DNA of 64,000 nt from CAZTTG01 sp964615935 (GTDB lineage: Bacteria > Planctomycetota > UBA1135 > GCA-002686595). Of the stretch, positions 15,935 through 24,321 are shown in pieces (within the stretch, counting starts at the first letter, position 1; each line of letters opens with the position of its first letter). The stretch lies in assembly GCA_964615935.1 (NCBI GenBank), contig CAZTTG010000004.1, positions 67,320 to 131,319 on the forward strand. Direction: 5' to 3'. Under the pieces are notes generated by a model. The model worked only from the letters and a program-made list of their open reading frames with translations. It searched no databases and was not told the origin of the DNA. The position numbers and the translations under genes were made by a program.

Positions 15935-18934
15935 TCACCCGCCGGCGCCGCGTAGCTCGAGGGCCTCCTCGCAATCGGGATCCAGCTCGAGCGCGCCCCG
16001 CAGGAGCTCGGCGGCCTCCTCGGGGCGGTCCAGCTCGCGGAGGGCCGCGGCCTCCCGGGCCATGTGGCTCGCGCGCTCGACCGCCGTCAGTGGCGGCCCA
16101 TCGGGGTCCAGCTCGACCGGCACCAGGCGCGCCGCGCGCAGCTCCCGCGCGGCCTCCTCCCAGCGGCCGGCCCGGACCAGGACCTCGGCCCACTCGGAGT
16201 GGAGACGACACCGGAAGGGGTCCACCTGGTTGGCCTCGCCGTACCAGCGCTCGGCCTCCTCCAGCCGGCCGGCCTCAGCGTTCCAGCGGGCCACCTCGAC
16301 GCGCTCGTCGAACTCCCCGGGGTTGTACGCCAGCCAGCGCTCGAGGGCCCGCATGCACTCCTCCAGCCGGTCCTCTTCCTCGAGCGCGCTCGCCAGGGAG
16401 AGCTCCGCCGAGAAGCCGCGGTCCGGGTAGCCCGGGAAGCAGGCCTCGGCGGCCAGGAAGTGCTCGATGGCCAGCTCCAGCCGACCGTCCTGCCGGGCCA
16501 TCTGCCCCAGGGCCATGCGGGCGCGGTAGTCCTCCCCACCCGCCGCCAGGGCCTCCTGCCAGCTCTTGCGGGCCTGCACCCGATCGCCGGCGACCAGGGC
16601 CATCTCGCCCCGCAGGAAGTCGGCGCGGGCCCCCCCGAGCCCGGCCGCCGCCAGCCGCCTCAGGGCCTGCTGGGCGTCCACCTCGCGGCCCGCCTGGAAC
16701 GAGCCCCAGGCCACGGTGCCCCAGTCCCGCTCCCAGGCCTCGCGCTGCTCGTCATCGGCGGGCGGCTCCGCGGGCAGGCGCAGCCGGAGCTGGGCCACGG
16801 TGCGCGGGCTCCAGTGCGGCTCCAGCCGCAGCGGGGCGAGGAGGGTGGCGGTGAAGGCCTGGAACTCGGCGTCGATCTCCTCGGGCGTCCGGCCGAAGAC
16901 CTCGGCCAGGGCGCGGTCCAGGTCCAGGCCGCGGTCGAAGGCCTCCAGCAGCCGGACCATGGAGGGGAAGCCGTGCTCGGCGATGAGCATCTCGCACAGG
17001 AGGCCCCCCTGGTAGTACCCGAAGAGGATGCGCGGGCCGCGGAAGGCCCGGTTGAGCTCGCGCACCGGGATCAGCGCGCCGTTGTGGTAGGCGGCCAGCA
17101 GGTCGCGGCGCAGGTTGCGGGTCCAGGCGGGGTTGGCGTTCACCTCCTCCCAGGTCGCCAGCCCCTCGGTGATCCACCGGGGGCAGCGGTTGTGGGACAG
17201 GCCCAGGTGCACCACGTGGGTGAACTCGTGGAAGGAGGTGCGCGCCCAGGAGAAGGTGCCCCGCATCTCGGAGAGGGGCGAGACCGCGGTCACCACCGGC
17301 CCGAAGCAGACGCCCAGGGCGGGGAAGCCCTCGTAGCCGGTGGAGCGCACCGAGAAGTCGGCGTGGCGCCGGAAGACCTCGATGCGCACGGGCCCCGGGG
17401 TGTACCCGTAGCGCCGGGCCAGCTCCTCGCGCGCGTCGGCGTACAGCGGCACCCAGTACAGGCTCATCAGCTCGCGGGCGTCCGGCAGCCAGGCGAAGGT
17501 GTGCTCGCCGTCCTCGTCCTCGGCGAAGGACTCGGCCATGCGATCGAGCACCAGGCGGGTGTTCTTGCGCCAGGGGTCCTGTCGCCCGTGCGCCTCCTCG
17601 CGGGCCCGATCCAGGGCCCGTCGGGCGGCGACCTCGTCGCCGGTGTTGGCCAGGGCCCGGCCGAGCTGGGTCCAGGCCCGGTGGTCGCTCGGGTCGCGCT
17701 CCACCGAGCGGCGCAGGAACGGGAGCCCCTCGGCGAAGCGGTAGAGCTCGCACAGGTGCTGGCCGACCTCCCGCTCGGGCGCCCCGTCGGCGGGATCGGC
17801 CTCGGCCAGCTCCTGGAGCAGGGCCTCGGCGTCCTCCCGGCGGTGCTCGATCCAGGCCAGGGCCGCCTCCAGGGTGCGGAGCTCGCGCCGCGCGGGGGCC
17901 AGCTGGCGCAGGCGGGCGGCGCGCTGGCGGGCGCTCCGGAGCCGGCCGTCGTCGAGGTCCGAGGAGGCCGCCACCAGGAGCCCCTCGATCGAGTCCGGCC
18001 GGGCGGAGAGCAGCTCGGCCAGGACCTCGTGGGCCGAGCGCCGCTGGAGCTGCCAGTTGTGGCGGTGCAGGAGGAAGAGCCCCAGGAGCGCGCCCTCGTG
18101 GGCGGGGTGCAGCTCCAGGGCCTCCCGCAAGAGCTCCTGCGGGGAGCGCGCCCGGGCCTCCGCGTGCGCCACCTCCCGGTCGGCCTCGAAGTAGACCGAG
18201 GCCAGGGCGACCAGCACGTCGGGCTCGGGGCTGCCGGAGGCGATCGCGGCCGAGTCGGCGGCCACCAGGGAGCGCGAGGCCCGCTCGAGCCACCCCAGCT
18301 CGTGCTCGCACGAACCCTTGGCCAGCAGCTGCTCCCACGAGTCGACCATGGGCGTGTTGGCCCCCTTGCGGAAGAGCTCCCGGCCCCCCTCCCGGTCCCC
18401 GGTCGCGATCAGGGCGCGGCCCAGGGCCAGGGCGTCGCGGGCGTCGTGCCCCGGCCGCAGGTCGCCCTCCAGGGCGAGCAGCTCGCGCGCCGCCCGATCG
18501 GCCTCGCCGCGGCTCAGGTGGACGGCCGCCACCACCCTCGCGCAGGCCGCCCGCAGCCGCCCACCTTTGGCCCCCTCCAGGCCCCGGGCGTCGTCCAGGG
18601 CGCGGCGGGCCTCGGTCAGAGCCTCCTCCCGCCGGTCCTGCTCCACCAGGCAGCGGGCCAGACCCAGCCGGCTCTCGGCGTCGGCGGGCTCCTCCTCCAG
18701 GAGCTCGGAGAAGGCCCGCTGGGCGCGCCGCACCTCGCCGCGCCGGCGGGCGCGGTCGGCCTCCTCCCGCTCGGCGGACAGGAGCAGCTCGATCTCGCGA
18801 TCGCTCTCCTGCCCCGAGACCCGCTCCGCGGAGAGCGGCGGGAGGATGAGGGCCAGGCCGAGCAGGGCCAGGAGGCGCGCTCGCCGCGCGCTGTCCCGCC
18901 CGCGCCGGGCCCGCTGGTGTCGGTGGGTCGACAT
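15935..18934 (-). CDS. Large exported TPR metallopeptidase (gluzincin, MA-like)
   Basis: A 999-aa protein with an Arg-rich N-terminus and a hydrophobic export helix (about 20-38). Long arrays of TPR-like helical pairs lie on both sides of a peptidase domain. The zinc motif is HEFTH at 569-573 and the third ligand is probably E590 in WITEGLATW, the HExxH + Glu spacing of gluzincins. The domain resembles the peptidase MA-like proteins found with TPRs in Planctomycetota. ATG at 18934 is chosen over 18958 because an AGAAGGGG ribosome site sits right before it. The substrate is unknown. It is monocistronic, divergent from the amidase gene. Confidence 0.82.
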   Translation of the reverse strand: MSTHRHQRARRGRDSARRARLLALLGLALILPPLSAERVSGQESDREIELLLSAEREEADRARRRGEVRRAQRAFSELLEEEPADAESRLGLARCLVEQDRREEALTEARRALDDARGLEGAKGGRLRAACARVVAAVHLSRGEADRAARELLALEGDLRPGHDARDALALGRALIATGDREGGRELFRKGANTPMVDSWEQLLAKGSCEHELGWLERASRSLVAADSAAIASGSPEPDVLVALASVYFEADREVAHAEARARSPQELLREALELHPAHEGALLGLFLLHRHNWQLQRRSAHEVLAELLSARPDSIEGLLVAASSDLDDGRLRSARQRAARLRQLAPARRELRTLEAALAWIEHRREDAEALLQELAEADPADGAPEREVGQHLCELYRFAEGLPFLRRSVERDPSDHRAWTQLGRALANTGDEVAARRALDRAREEAHGRQDPWRKNTRLVLDRMAESFAEDEDGEHTFAWLPDARELMSLYWVPLYADAREELARRYGYTPGPVRIEVFRRHADFSVRSTGYEGFPALGVCFGPVVTAVSPLSEMRGTFSWARTSFHEFTHVVHLGLSHNRCPRWITEGLATWEEVNANPAWTRNLRRDLLAAYHNGALIPVRELNRAFRGPRILFGYYQGGLLCEMLIAEHGFPSMVRLLEAFDRGLDLDRALAEVFGRTPEEIDAEFQAFTATLLAPLRLEPHWSPRTVAQLRLRLPAEPPADDEQREAWERDWGTVAWGSFQAGREVDAQQALRRLAAAGLGGARADFLRGEMALVAGDRVQARKSWQEALAAGGEDYRARMALGQMARQDGRLELAIEHFLAAEACFPGYPDRGFSAELSLASALEEEDRLEECMRALERWLAYNPGEFDERVEVARWNAEAGRLEEAERWYGEANQVDPFRCRLHSEWAEVLVRAGRWEEAARELRAARLVPVELDPDGPPLTAVERASHMAREAAALRELDRPEEAAELLRGALELDPDCEEALELRGAGG

Positions 18935-19027
18935 GTTCCCCTTCTCTTTGGGACGCATCGGCTCGGTTTCGAAGAGTCCGGAGCCGATCGTTGCCGGTGG
19001 CGTCCCGCTACTGTATTTCGGACGGGC

Positions 19028-20038
19028 ATGGAAGCGAGTAGCGCTTGGGTAACGGTTGCCGGACGGGCGCTCACGGGCATCCGTCGAGGCCTCGTCCGCT
19101 CACTCCCCCTGGTGCTGCTGGTCCTGGCCGCCTGCCGCTCCACCTCCCTCGAGCCCACCCCCGAGCCGCCCCCCGTCGGCCCCAGCCACCCGCCCGGCTG
19201 GATCGATGCCCCCGTCACCTGGGCCAAGCTGGACGCCATCGAGGCGTGGCTCGACAGCCCCTCCTCGCACCGCGACGACCACCTGCGCATCGAGGCCTGG
19301 CTGCAGCTCAGCGAGGGCCGGCTGGAGTTCTCCAGCCAGGACCTGGACGGCTCCAACACCCCCACCGAGACCCTGCGCCTTCGCATCCAGGCCGCCAAGG
19401 AGGGCTTCGAGCGGGTGCTCGCCGAGCCCCTCCTGGCCGGCGCTCAGCGCGCCCGCGCGGTCCTCGGTCGCCAGCGGTCCCTGGCCCTGATCAGCGTCCC
19501 CCCCCGCCGGTCGGGGCTCCCGCTGATCCGGCGCAGCACGTGGGGCGCCCTCCCCGCCGTTCCCTCGCGCATGAATCCCCTCCGCGGGGTGTGGAGCCGC
19601 GTGACCGTCCACCACTCCGCGGACTCCCGCTCGGTGACCAGCGGCGGCACCTACCAGGAGTCGTCGCGCCTGGTGCGCAGCATCCAGAAGTACCACCTGG
19701 AGGATCCCGCGCTGCGCTGGGGGGACCTGGGCTACCACTTCGCGATCGACTCCGCCGGCCGGATCTTCGAGGGGAGGGAGCTCGCCTGGCAGGGGGCGCA
19801 CGCGGGCGGGGCCAACAACCACCAGAACATCGGGGTGTGCCTGCTGGGGAGCTTCGAGTCGCCCGCCGCTCGCCCCACCCCGGCCGCGCTCAAGTCCCTG
19901 GAGCTGCTCCTCGACCACCTGCGGGTGGAGTACCGGATCTCGGCCACCCGCGTCTTCACCCACCGCGACTTCAAGGAGACCGCCTGCCCCGGCCCGGCCC
20001 TGACGGCCTGGGTCAGGGCGTACCGGCAGCGGCGGTGA
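19028..20038 (+). CDS. PGRP-type N-acetylmuramoyl-L-alanine amidase lipoprotein
   Basis: A 336-aa protein with a hydrophobic N-terminus ending in VLLVLAACRS, a lipobox. The C-terminal half is an Amidase_2/peptidoglycan-recognition domain. The zinc ligands are visible as H195 (in TVHHSAD), H312 (in FTHRDF) and C320 (in ETACPG). DLGYHFAID and GANNHQNIGVCLLG are family-typical strands. It should cut the muramic-acid to L-Ala bond in peptidoglycan from the periplasmic side. The ~180 N-terminal residues include a predicted helical region with no recognised domain. A weak promoter (TTGCCG, 17 bp, TATTTC) lies at 18991-19019. It converges on the gmd-like gene. Confidence 0.9.
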   Translation: MEASSAWVTVAGRALTGIRRGLVRSLPLVLLVLAACRSTSLEPTPEPPPVGPSHPPGWIDAPVTWAKLDAIEAWLDSPSSHRDDHLRIEAWLQLSEGRLEFSSQDLDGSNTPTETLRLRIQAAKEGFERVLAEPLLAGAQRARAVLGRQRSLALISVPPRRSGLPLIRRSTWGALPAVPSRMNPLRGVWSRVTVHHSADSRSVTSGGTYQESSRLVRSIQKYHLEDPALRWGDLGYHFAIDSAGRIFEGRELAWQGAHAGGANNHQNIGVCLLGSFESPAARPTPAALKSLELLLDHLRVEYRISATRVFTHRDFKETACPGPALTAWVRAYRQRR

Positions 20039-20096
20039 CTCCCTCACGCCTGGCGGCGGATCTCCTCGAAGAAACCGCAAGGCAGGCACCGCAGGG

Positions 20097-21092
20097 TCAG
20101 TCCGGCAATCGCGCGGCGGGCCCGCCTTCGAGCGCCTCCACGTCCGCCCGCACCATCATCCGGATCAGCTCCTCGAAGGTGACCTCGGGCTCCCAGCCCA
20201 GCTCGCGCCGAGCCCGGGAGGCGTCCCCCACCAGCACGTCGACCTCGGCCGGCCTCAGGAAGGCCGGGTCCACCCGCACGTGCTCGGCCCAGTCGAGGCC
20301 GACCTCCTCGAAGGCCACGCGGCAGCAGTCGCGCACGGTGTGGGTGCGGCCGGTGGCGATCACGTAGTCGGAGGGCTCGGGCTGCTGCAGCATCAGCCAC
20401 ATGGCGCGCACGTAGTCCCCGGCGAAGCCCCAGTCGCGGCGGGCGTCCAGGTTCCCGAGCAGGAGCTCCTCCTGCTGGCCGGCCCGGATGCGGGCCGCGG
20501 CCCGGGAGATCTTGCGCGTCACGAACTCCGGTCCCCGGCGCGGCGACTCGTGGTTGAAGAGGATGCCGCAGCAGGCGAAGAGGTCGTAGGACTCCCGCTG
20601 GTTGACCGCGATCCAGTGGGCGTAGACCTTGGCCGCGCCGTAGGGGCTGCGCGGGTGGAAGGGCGTCGTCTCCGTCTGGGGGGACTCCCGCACCTTGCCG
20701 AAGATCTCCGAGCTGGACGCCTGGTAGAAGCGCGCGCCCGGAGCCACCTGGCGCATGGCCTCCAGCATGCGGGTGGCCCCCAGCCCGGTGAACTCGGCGG
20801 TCAGCACCGGCTCCTCCCAGGAGGTCGGCACGAAGGACTGGGCCGCCAGGTTGTAGATCTCGTGAGGCTCCGAATCGGCGATGGCCCGCACCAGGCTGGT
20901 CTGGTCGAGCAGGTCCCCGCGCAGGAGCTGCACCCGGTCGAGGATGGGGGCGATGCGGTCCAGGTGGGACAGGCTCGAGCGCCGCACCAGCCCGAAGACC
21001 CGGTAGCCGCGCTCCAGCAGGAACTCCGCCAGGTAGCTGCCGTCCTGCCCGGTGATGCCCGTGATCAGGGCCCGTTTCTCGCTCGCGCTCAA
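20097..21092 (-). CDS. gmd: GDP-mannose 4,6-dehydratase-like SDR
   Basis: A 331-aa extended SDR. The N-terminal motif ITGITGQDGSYLAEFLLERG is characteristic of GDP-mannose 4,6-dehydratases, which make GDP-4-keto-6-deoxymannose for fucose, rhamnose or perosamine branches. The ASSSEIFGK segment supplies the Ser/Glu catalytic positions, and the YxxxK pair is in SPYGAAKVYAHW. NHESPRRGPEFVTRKI and DWGFAGDYVRAMW also match GMD. The start is TTG at 21092, backed by a GGAGGG ribosome site; no nearer ATG precedes the Rossmann motif. No fucose synthase or perosamine aminotransferase is seen in the window. Confidence 0.87.
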   Translation of the reverse strand: MSASEKRALITGITGQDGSYLAEFLLERGYRVFGLVRRSSLSHLDRIAPILDRVQLLRGDLLDQTSLVRAIADSEPHEIYNLAAQSFVPTSWEEPVLTAEFTGLGATRMLEAMRQVAPGARFYQASSSEIFGKVRESPQTETTPFHPRSPYGAAKVYAHWIAVNQRESYDLFACCGILFNHESPRRGPEFVTRKISRAAARIRAGQQEELLLGNLDARRDWGFAGDYVRAMWLMLQQPEPSDYVIATGRTHTVRDCCRVAFEEVGLDWAEHVRVDPAFLRPAEVDVLVGDASRARRELGWEPEVTFEELIRMMVRADVEALEGGPAARLPD

Positions 21093-21159
21093 GGCGTCCC
21101 TCCGCGGGGCGGCCGATCCTACCCTGTGGACCGACGATCGCGGCGGGGCTTCCTTCCGG

Positions 21160-21990
21160 CTAGCTGGTCCAGAAGAGCAGGGTGCCAGTCCCCAGGGCGG
21201 CGCAGTACAGCGCGAACCAGGCGAAGGCGCCCCGCCCCAGGAAGGCCAGCAGCAGCCGGAGGGCTCCCCAGCCCACGAGGCCGGCGAAGAGCACGGCCCA
21301 CAGGAGCAGCAGCATCTCGCCCCCCGTCAGCTCACCGGCGCCCACCCCCCCCAGCTCGAGCACGGTGGCGGCCAGGATGGCCGGGATGCTGATCAGGAAG
21401 GAGAAGCGCGCCGCCTGCGCCGCCGGCAGGCCCCGCCACAGGCCCACGGCGATGGTGGTCCCCGAGCGCGAGATGCCGGGCAGGATGGCCAGGGCCTGAC
21501 CGCACCCGATCAGCAGGGCGTCCAGGATGGTCAGGGGCCGGACCTCGCGATCCCCGGAGGGCTCCGCCAGGGCCTTCCTCCGCCCGCGCTCGCCCCAGCT
21601 CAGGATCACGGCGGTCGCCAGGAGGCCGGTGGCGGCCGCGGTCCCCTGCTGGAAGAGCTCGCGCAGCAGGTCCTCGAGCAGGATCCCCACCAGTCCCACC
21701 GGGATGGTGGCCAGGACGATCAGGGCGATCTCGCGCAGGCGGCCGGCGAGGAGATCCCGGAACAGGCCGGCCACGTCGCGGCGGTAGACCGCCACCACGG
21801 CGATCAGGGTTCCGACGTGGAGGGCCACGTCGACCAACAGCGGATCCTGGATGTGGCCGATGGCTCGCTCGGTGAGCACGAGGTGGCCCGAGGAGCTGAT
21901 GGGCAGGAACTCGGTCAACCCCTGGACCAGGGCCAGGAGGGTGAGCTCGGCGTAGCCGAGCCCTTCGGAGAGGGAGAGGACGGGGACCAT
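21160..21990 (-). CDS. uppP: Undecaprenyl-diphosphatase
   Basis: A 276-aa integral membrane enzyme (BacA/UppP) that dephosphorylates undecaprenyl diphosphate to recycle the lipid carrier for peptidoglycan and O-polysaccharide export. Both signature motifs are present: QGLTEFLPISSSGHL near the N-terminus and LPGISRSGTT in the middle. Several hydrophobic helices follow. The ATG at 21990 gives the usual family length (about 270 aa); an in-frame ATG at 22023 would add 11 residues. It sits upstream of gmd on the same strand with 67 bp between. It would support the polysaccharide locus further right. Confidence 0.95.
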   Translation of the reverse strand: MVPVLSLSEGLGYAELTLLALVQGLTEFLPISSSGHLVLTERAIGHIQDPLLVDVALHVGTLIAVVAVYRRDVAGLFRDLLAGRLREIALIVLATIPVGLVGILLEDLLRELFQQGTAAATGLLATAVILSWGERGRRKALAEPSGDREVRPLTILDALLIGCGQALAILPGISRSGTTIAVGLWRGLPAAQAARFSFLISIPAILAATVLELGGVGAGELTGGEMLLLLWAVLFAGLVGWGALRLLLAFLGRGAFAWFALYCAALGTGTLLFWTS

Positions 21991-22153
21991 GGATCGAGGG
22001 GCCGCGGGGCCGCCGGGGGGCATCGACCGGCGGGGGCGGCGGCTTGATCCCGCGGCGGACGACGGCGGCCAGGCCTACCCGATCCGGGAGAGCGGCGCCA
22101 GCCCTCCGGGAGCGACCCGCCCGGCGAGGGCGGCCATTCGGGCGGGGAAAAGC

Positions 22154-22182
22154 CTTTCATCCGACCGCCGAGGGGCTATTCT
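22154..22182 (+). promoter_or_regulatory. Putative tRNA-Val promoter
   Basis: CTTTCA at 22154-22159 and TATTCT at 22177-22182 are separated by exactly 17 bases, and the -10 ends 19 bases before the tRNA. Each hexamer matches the sigma70 consensus only partly. Confidence 0.4.
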
Positions 22183-22201
22183 CCGCCTCCGTCGCCCGAT
22201 C

Positions 22202-22278
22202 GGGCCGTTAGCTCAGGTGGTTAGAGCGCTACGTTGACAACGTAGAGGTCACTGGTTCGAGTCCAGTACGGCCCACCA
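22202..22278 (+). tRNA. tRNA-Val (anticodon GAC), CCA encoded
   Basis: A full cloverleaf is readable. The acceptor stem is GGGCCGT paired with ACGGCCC, and the D-arm is AGCTCAGGTGGTTAGAGC. The anticodon stem is CTACG/CGTAG with loop TTGACAA (anticodon GAC at 22236-22238). The T-arm is ACTGGTTCGAGTCCAGT, the discriminator is A and CCA is encoded. It is a single tRNA in the gap between uppP and the HtrA-like gene. Confidence 0.97.
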
Positions 22279-22409
22279 CCTCCTCCTCCTCCCTGCGGGC
22301 TGCGCATGCGTTGCGCCCACTGGACGCTCACAGCGCGAGGAGGCGCGCGTAGGCTGGGAGGGTGGCCCGCCATCCGACGCGGCCACCCAGCGTCACCGGA
22401 GGATTCCCG

Positions 22410-23798
22410 ATGATGGCCCTCGCAACCCGATTGGCGACCCCGATGCTGCTCCTGGCGGCCGCCCTGCCGGCGGTCCGCGGGCAGGAGGCGGTCGAGCCCG
22501 GTCGCCTCAGCCCCGAGTACGACCCCCGCAGCACACCCCTGGTGCAGGTGATCCGGCGCGTGCGGCCGGCGGTGGTGCACATCGAGGCCCGCTGGGTGGC
22601 CATCGACTTCAGCAAGCGCACCGGCGCCATGACCGGCAGCCTCCCCAGGACGGCCTACGCCACCCACGCCTCCGGGGTGGTCATCGGCGAGGACGGCTAC
22701 ATCCTCACCAACTACCACGTCGTCGCCAACGCCGTCGCCGACGACAAGAACGGCCGCATCCTGGTGAGCTTCGATCCCCGGCAGGATCCCACCGAGTACG
22801 AGGCCCAGTTCATCTCCGACTCCTACGACGACGACCTGGCGCTGATCAAGATCAGCGGCGAGCGCAAGTTCCCGGAGGTCGTCCTGGGCTCCTCCTCGGA
22901 TCTCATGCTGGGCGAGCCGGTGGTGATCATCGGGAACCCGCGCGGCAACTGGCACTCCGTGAGCCAGGGAATCGTCTCCGGCATCGACCGCCGCATCCGC
23001 ACCCCCGTCGCCTCCCACACCGACCTGATCCAGACCGACGCGGCCATCAACAAGGGCAACAGCGGCGGTCCGCTGCTCAACATCCACGGCGAGCTGATCG
23101 GCCTGTGCACCTCCTACCTCGAGGAGGCCGTGAACCTCGGCTATGCCATCCCGGTCGATCGCGTCAAGGAGGTCCTGCGCGAGTCCCTGCTGACCCCCTC
23201 CGCGGCCCAGTCCTGGCTGGGCTTCGAGGTCGACCTCCTTCCCGGCGGGGAGGGTCCGGAGGCCACGATCGTGGTGACCCACGTGACCCGGGACGGGCCC
23301 GCCTGGCTCTCGGGCCTGCGCGCCGGCTTCCAGGTCCTGCAGGCCGGGGGCGAGCCCATCCTCGACGTGCAGCAGTTCAACCACCAGCGCCTCCAGCTCC
23401 AGCCGGGCGACGTCTACCCCCTGCGGGTCAACTGCTCGGGCCAGGAGCAGGACCTCACGATCAGCGGCTGGAAGCGGGTGGACGGCATCCTCTTCGAACG
23501 CCTGGGACTGACCGCCTGCCGCTGCCAGATCGGGCTCCAGACCTACCTGGCGGTGGAGCGGGTCCGCTCCGAGGGGCCCGCCGCCGGCATCGGCCTGCAG
23601 CGCGACGATCTCCTGCTGGCCTTCCTGGGGGCGGGCGAGTCCCGCGCCTGGCGCTTCCAGGGGGAGGCCCTCCTGGCGCGCTACGCGAACGGCCTGGAGG
23701 TGGGCTCCGACCTGGGGGTGGAGGTCGTCCGCGACCTGAACGGCAACCGGGTGCCGGAGGTGAGCGAGATCCTCAAGGGCACGCTGGTGGTCGAGTAG
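22410..23798 (+). CDS. Exported HtrA/DegP-like S1C serine protease with PDZ-like domains
   Basis: A 462-aa protein with a signal peptide (about 1-27, cleavage near VRGQ). The trypsin-like domain shows the full triad: His in LTNYHVVANA, Asp in YDDDLALIKI and Ser in INKGNSGGPLL. Two C-terminal segments are PDZ-like: one around GPAWLSGLRAGFQVLQAGGE and a second around GPAAGIGLQRDDLLLAF. It would act as an envelope quality-control protease. The ATG at 22410 is chosen because a CGGAGG ribosome site precedes it; a longer in-frame start at 22362 would spoil the signal peptide. It lies downstream of the tRNA on the same strand. Confidence 0.9.
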   Translation: MMALATRLATPMLLLAAALPAVRGQEAVEPGRLSPEYDPRSTPLVQVIRRVRPAVVHIEARWVAIDFSKRTGAMTGSLPRTAYATHASGVVIGEDGYILTNYHVVANAVADDKNGRILVSFDPRQDPTEYEAQFISDSYDDDLALIKISGERKFPEVVLGSSSDLMLGEPVVIIGNPRGNWHSVSQGIVSGIDRRIRTPVASHTDLIQTDAAINKGNSGGPLLNIHGELIGLCTSYLEEAVNLGYAIPVDRVKEVLRESLLTPSAAQSWLGFEVDLLPGGEGPEATIVVTHVTRDGPAWLSGLRAGFQVLQAGGEPILDVQQFNHQRLQLQPGDVYPLRVNCSGQEQDLTISGWKRVDGILFERLGLTACRCQIGLQTYLAVERVRSEGPAAGIGLQRDDLLLAFLGAGESRAWRFQGEALLARYANGLEVGSDLGVEVVRDLNGNRVPEVSEILKGTLVVE

Positions 23799-23911
23799 GG
23801 CCTCTCGAGCCCCCCGCGGCGGATCGCGTGGTGGCCGGGTCCGGCCCCCGGCCCCGCCGCGGCCCGCCGACCTCACCCAGAAGGAGGGCGGAGCGAGAGC
23901 GGGCGTCCCGC

Positions 23912-23917
23912 TATAAT
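23912..23917 (+). promoter_or_regulatory. Consensus -10 (TATAAT) for the carbamoyltransferase operon
   Basis: A perfect TATAAT stands out in this very GC-rich intergenic region, in the context CCCGCTATAATCCTCG, about 195 bases before the first gene at 24112. No recognisable -35 lies 16-18 bases upstream (the sequence there is CGGAGC-like). The 313-bp intergenic stretch 23799-24111 holds this promoter and the structured leader, and no gene that I can see. Confidence 0.55.
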
Positions 23918-24111
23918 CCTCGCGGCGGCGGGCCCGGCCCTGCCGCCGCCCCCTTTCGGTCCCCCGCGCACCCGGGGAAGCCCTTCAGGTCCGCCCCGCG
24001 GGCGGACGAAGGGGTCCCGGGGGCGTCCCCTCCCAGGACCCGGGCCTCCGGGTCTCCCCGGCTGGCCTCCGGCGGCCCCGCCCCGGGCCGCGCAGATCCT
24101 CCCTCCTCCGC
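23918..24111 (+). promoter_or_regulatory. Hairpin-rich 5' leader of the carbamoyltransferase operon
   Basis: Two strong hairpins are readable. One is at 23981-24013: CCCTTC, an AG bulge, GTCCGCC, a five-base loop, GGCGGAC, GAAGGG, i.e. 13 base pairs. The second is at 24037-24054: GACCCGG, loop GCCT, CCGGGTC, a perfect seven-pair stem. Outer CCCGGG segments could extend the first. The ribosome site before 24112 is poor (a pyrimidine-rich CCTCCCTCCTCCGC). No known riboswitch class is recognised; regulation by this leader is inference. Confidence 0.4.
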
Positions 24112-24321
24112 ATGAACGCCCTGAAAGAGTTCATGGAGCGGTTCGGACACATGCTGTCCCGGACGCTCCTGACCATCCTGTACTTCGGCCTGCTGGGCCC
24201 CTTCGCGCTCTTCTACCGGCTGGTGGCCGATCCCCTGCACGCGCGGCGGCGCCGCCGGGGAAACTGGGCCGGCTGGGTCGCCCGGAACGAGGTCCTGGGA
24301 GCCGCCCGGAGGCAGGACTAG
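24112..24321 (+). CDS. Small membrane protein, possibly SxtJ-like
   Basis: A 69-aa protein with one or two hydrophobic helices (about 14-38: SRTLLTILYFGLLGPFALFY) followed by a very basic tail. The helix-then-RLVADPL pattern resembles the C-terminal part of SxtJ-family membrane proteins, which often neighbour carbamoyltransferases; the match is short and uncertain. It is the first gene of the operon. Its TAG stop is directly followed by the ATG of the carbamoyltransferase (zero spacing), so the two are translationally linked. A membrane anchor or partner for the carbamoyltransferase is a reasonable inference from position only. Confidence 0.6.
   Translation: MNALKEFMERFGHMLSRTLLTILYFGLLGPFALFYRLVADPLHARRRRRGNWAGWVARNEVLGAARRQD

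Noticed and set aside
16064..19027. Very long open frame on the plus strand over the TPR metallopeptidase
   Set aside because: The minus strand encodes the real protein with HEFTH and TPR arrays. Only the last part of the plus frame, from 19028, is a gene (amidase).
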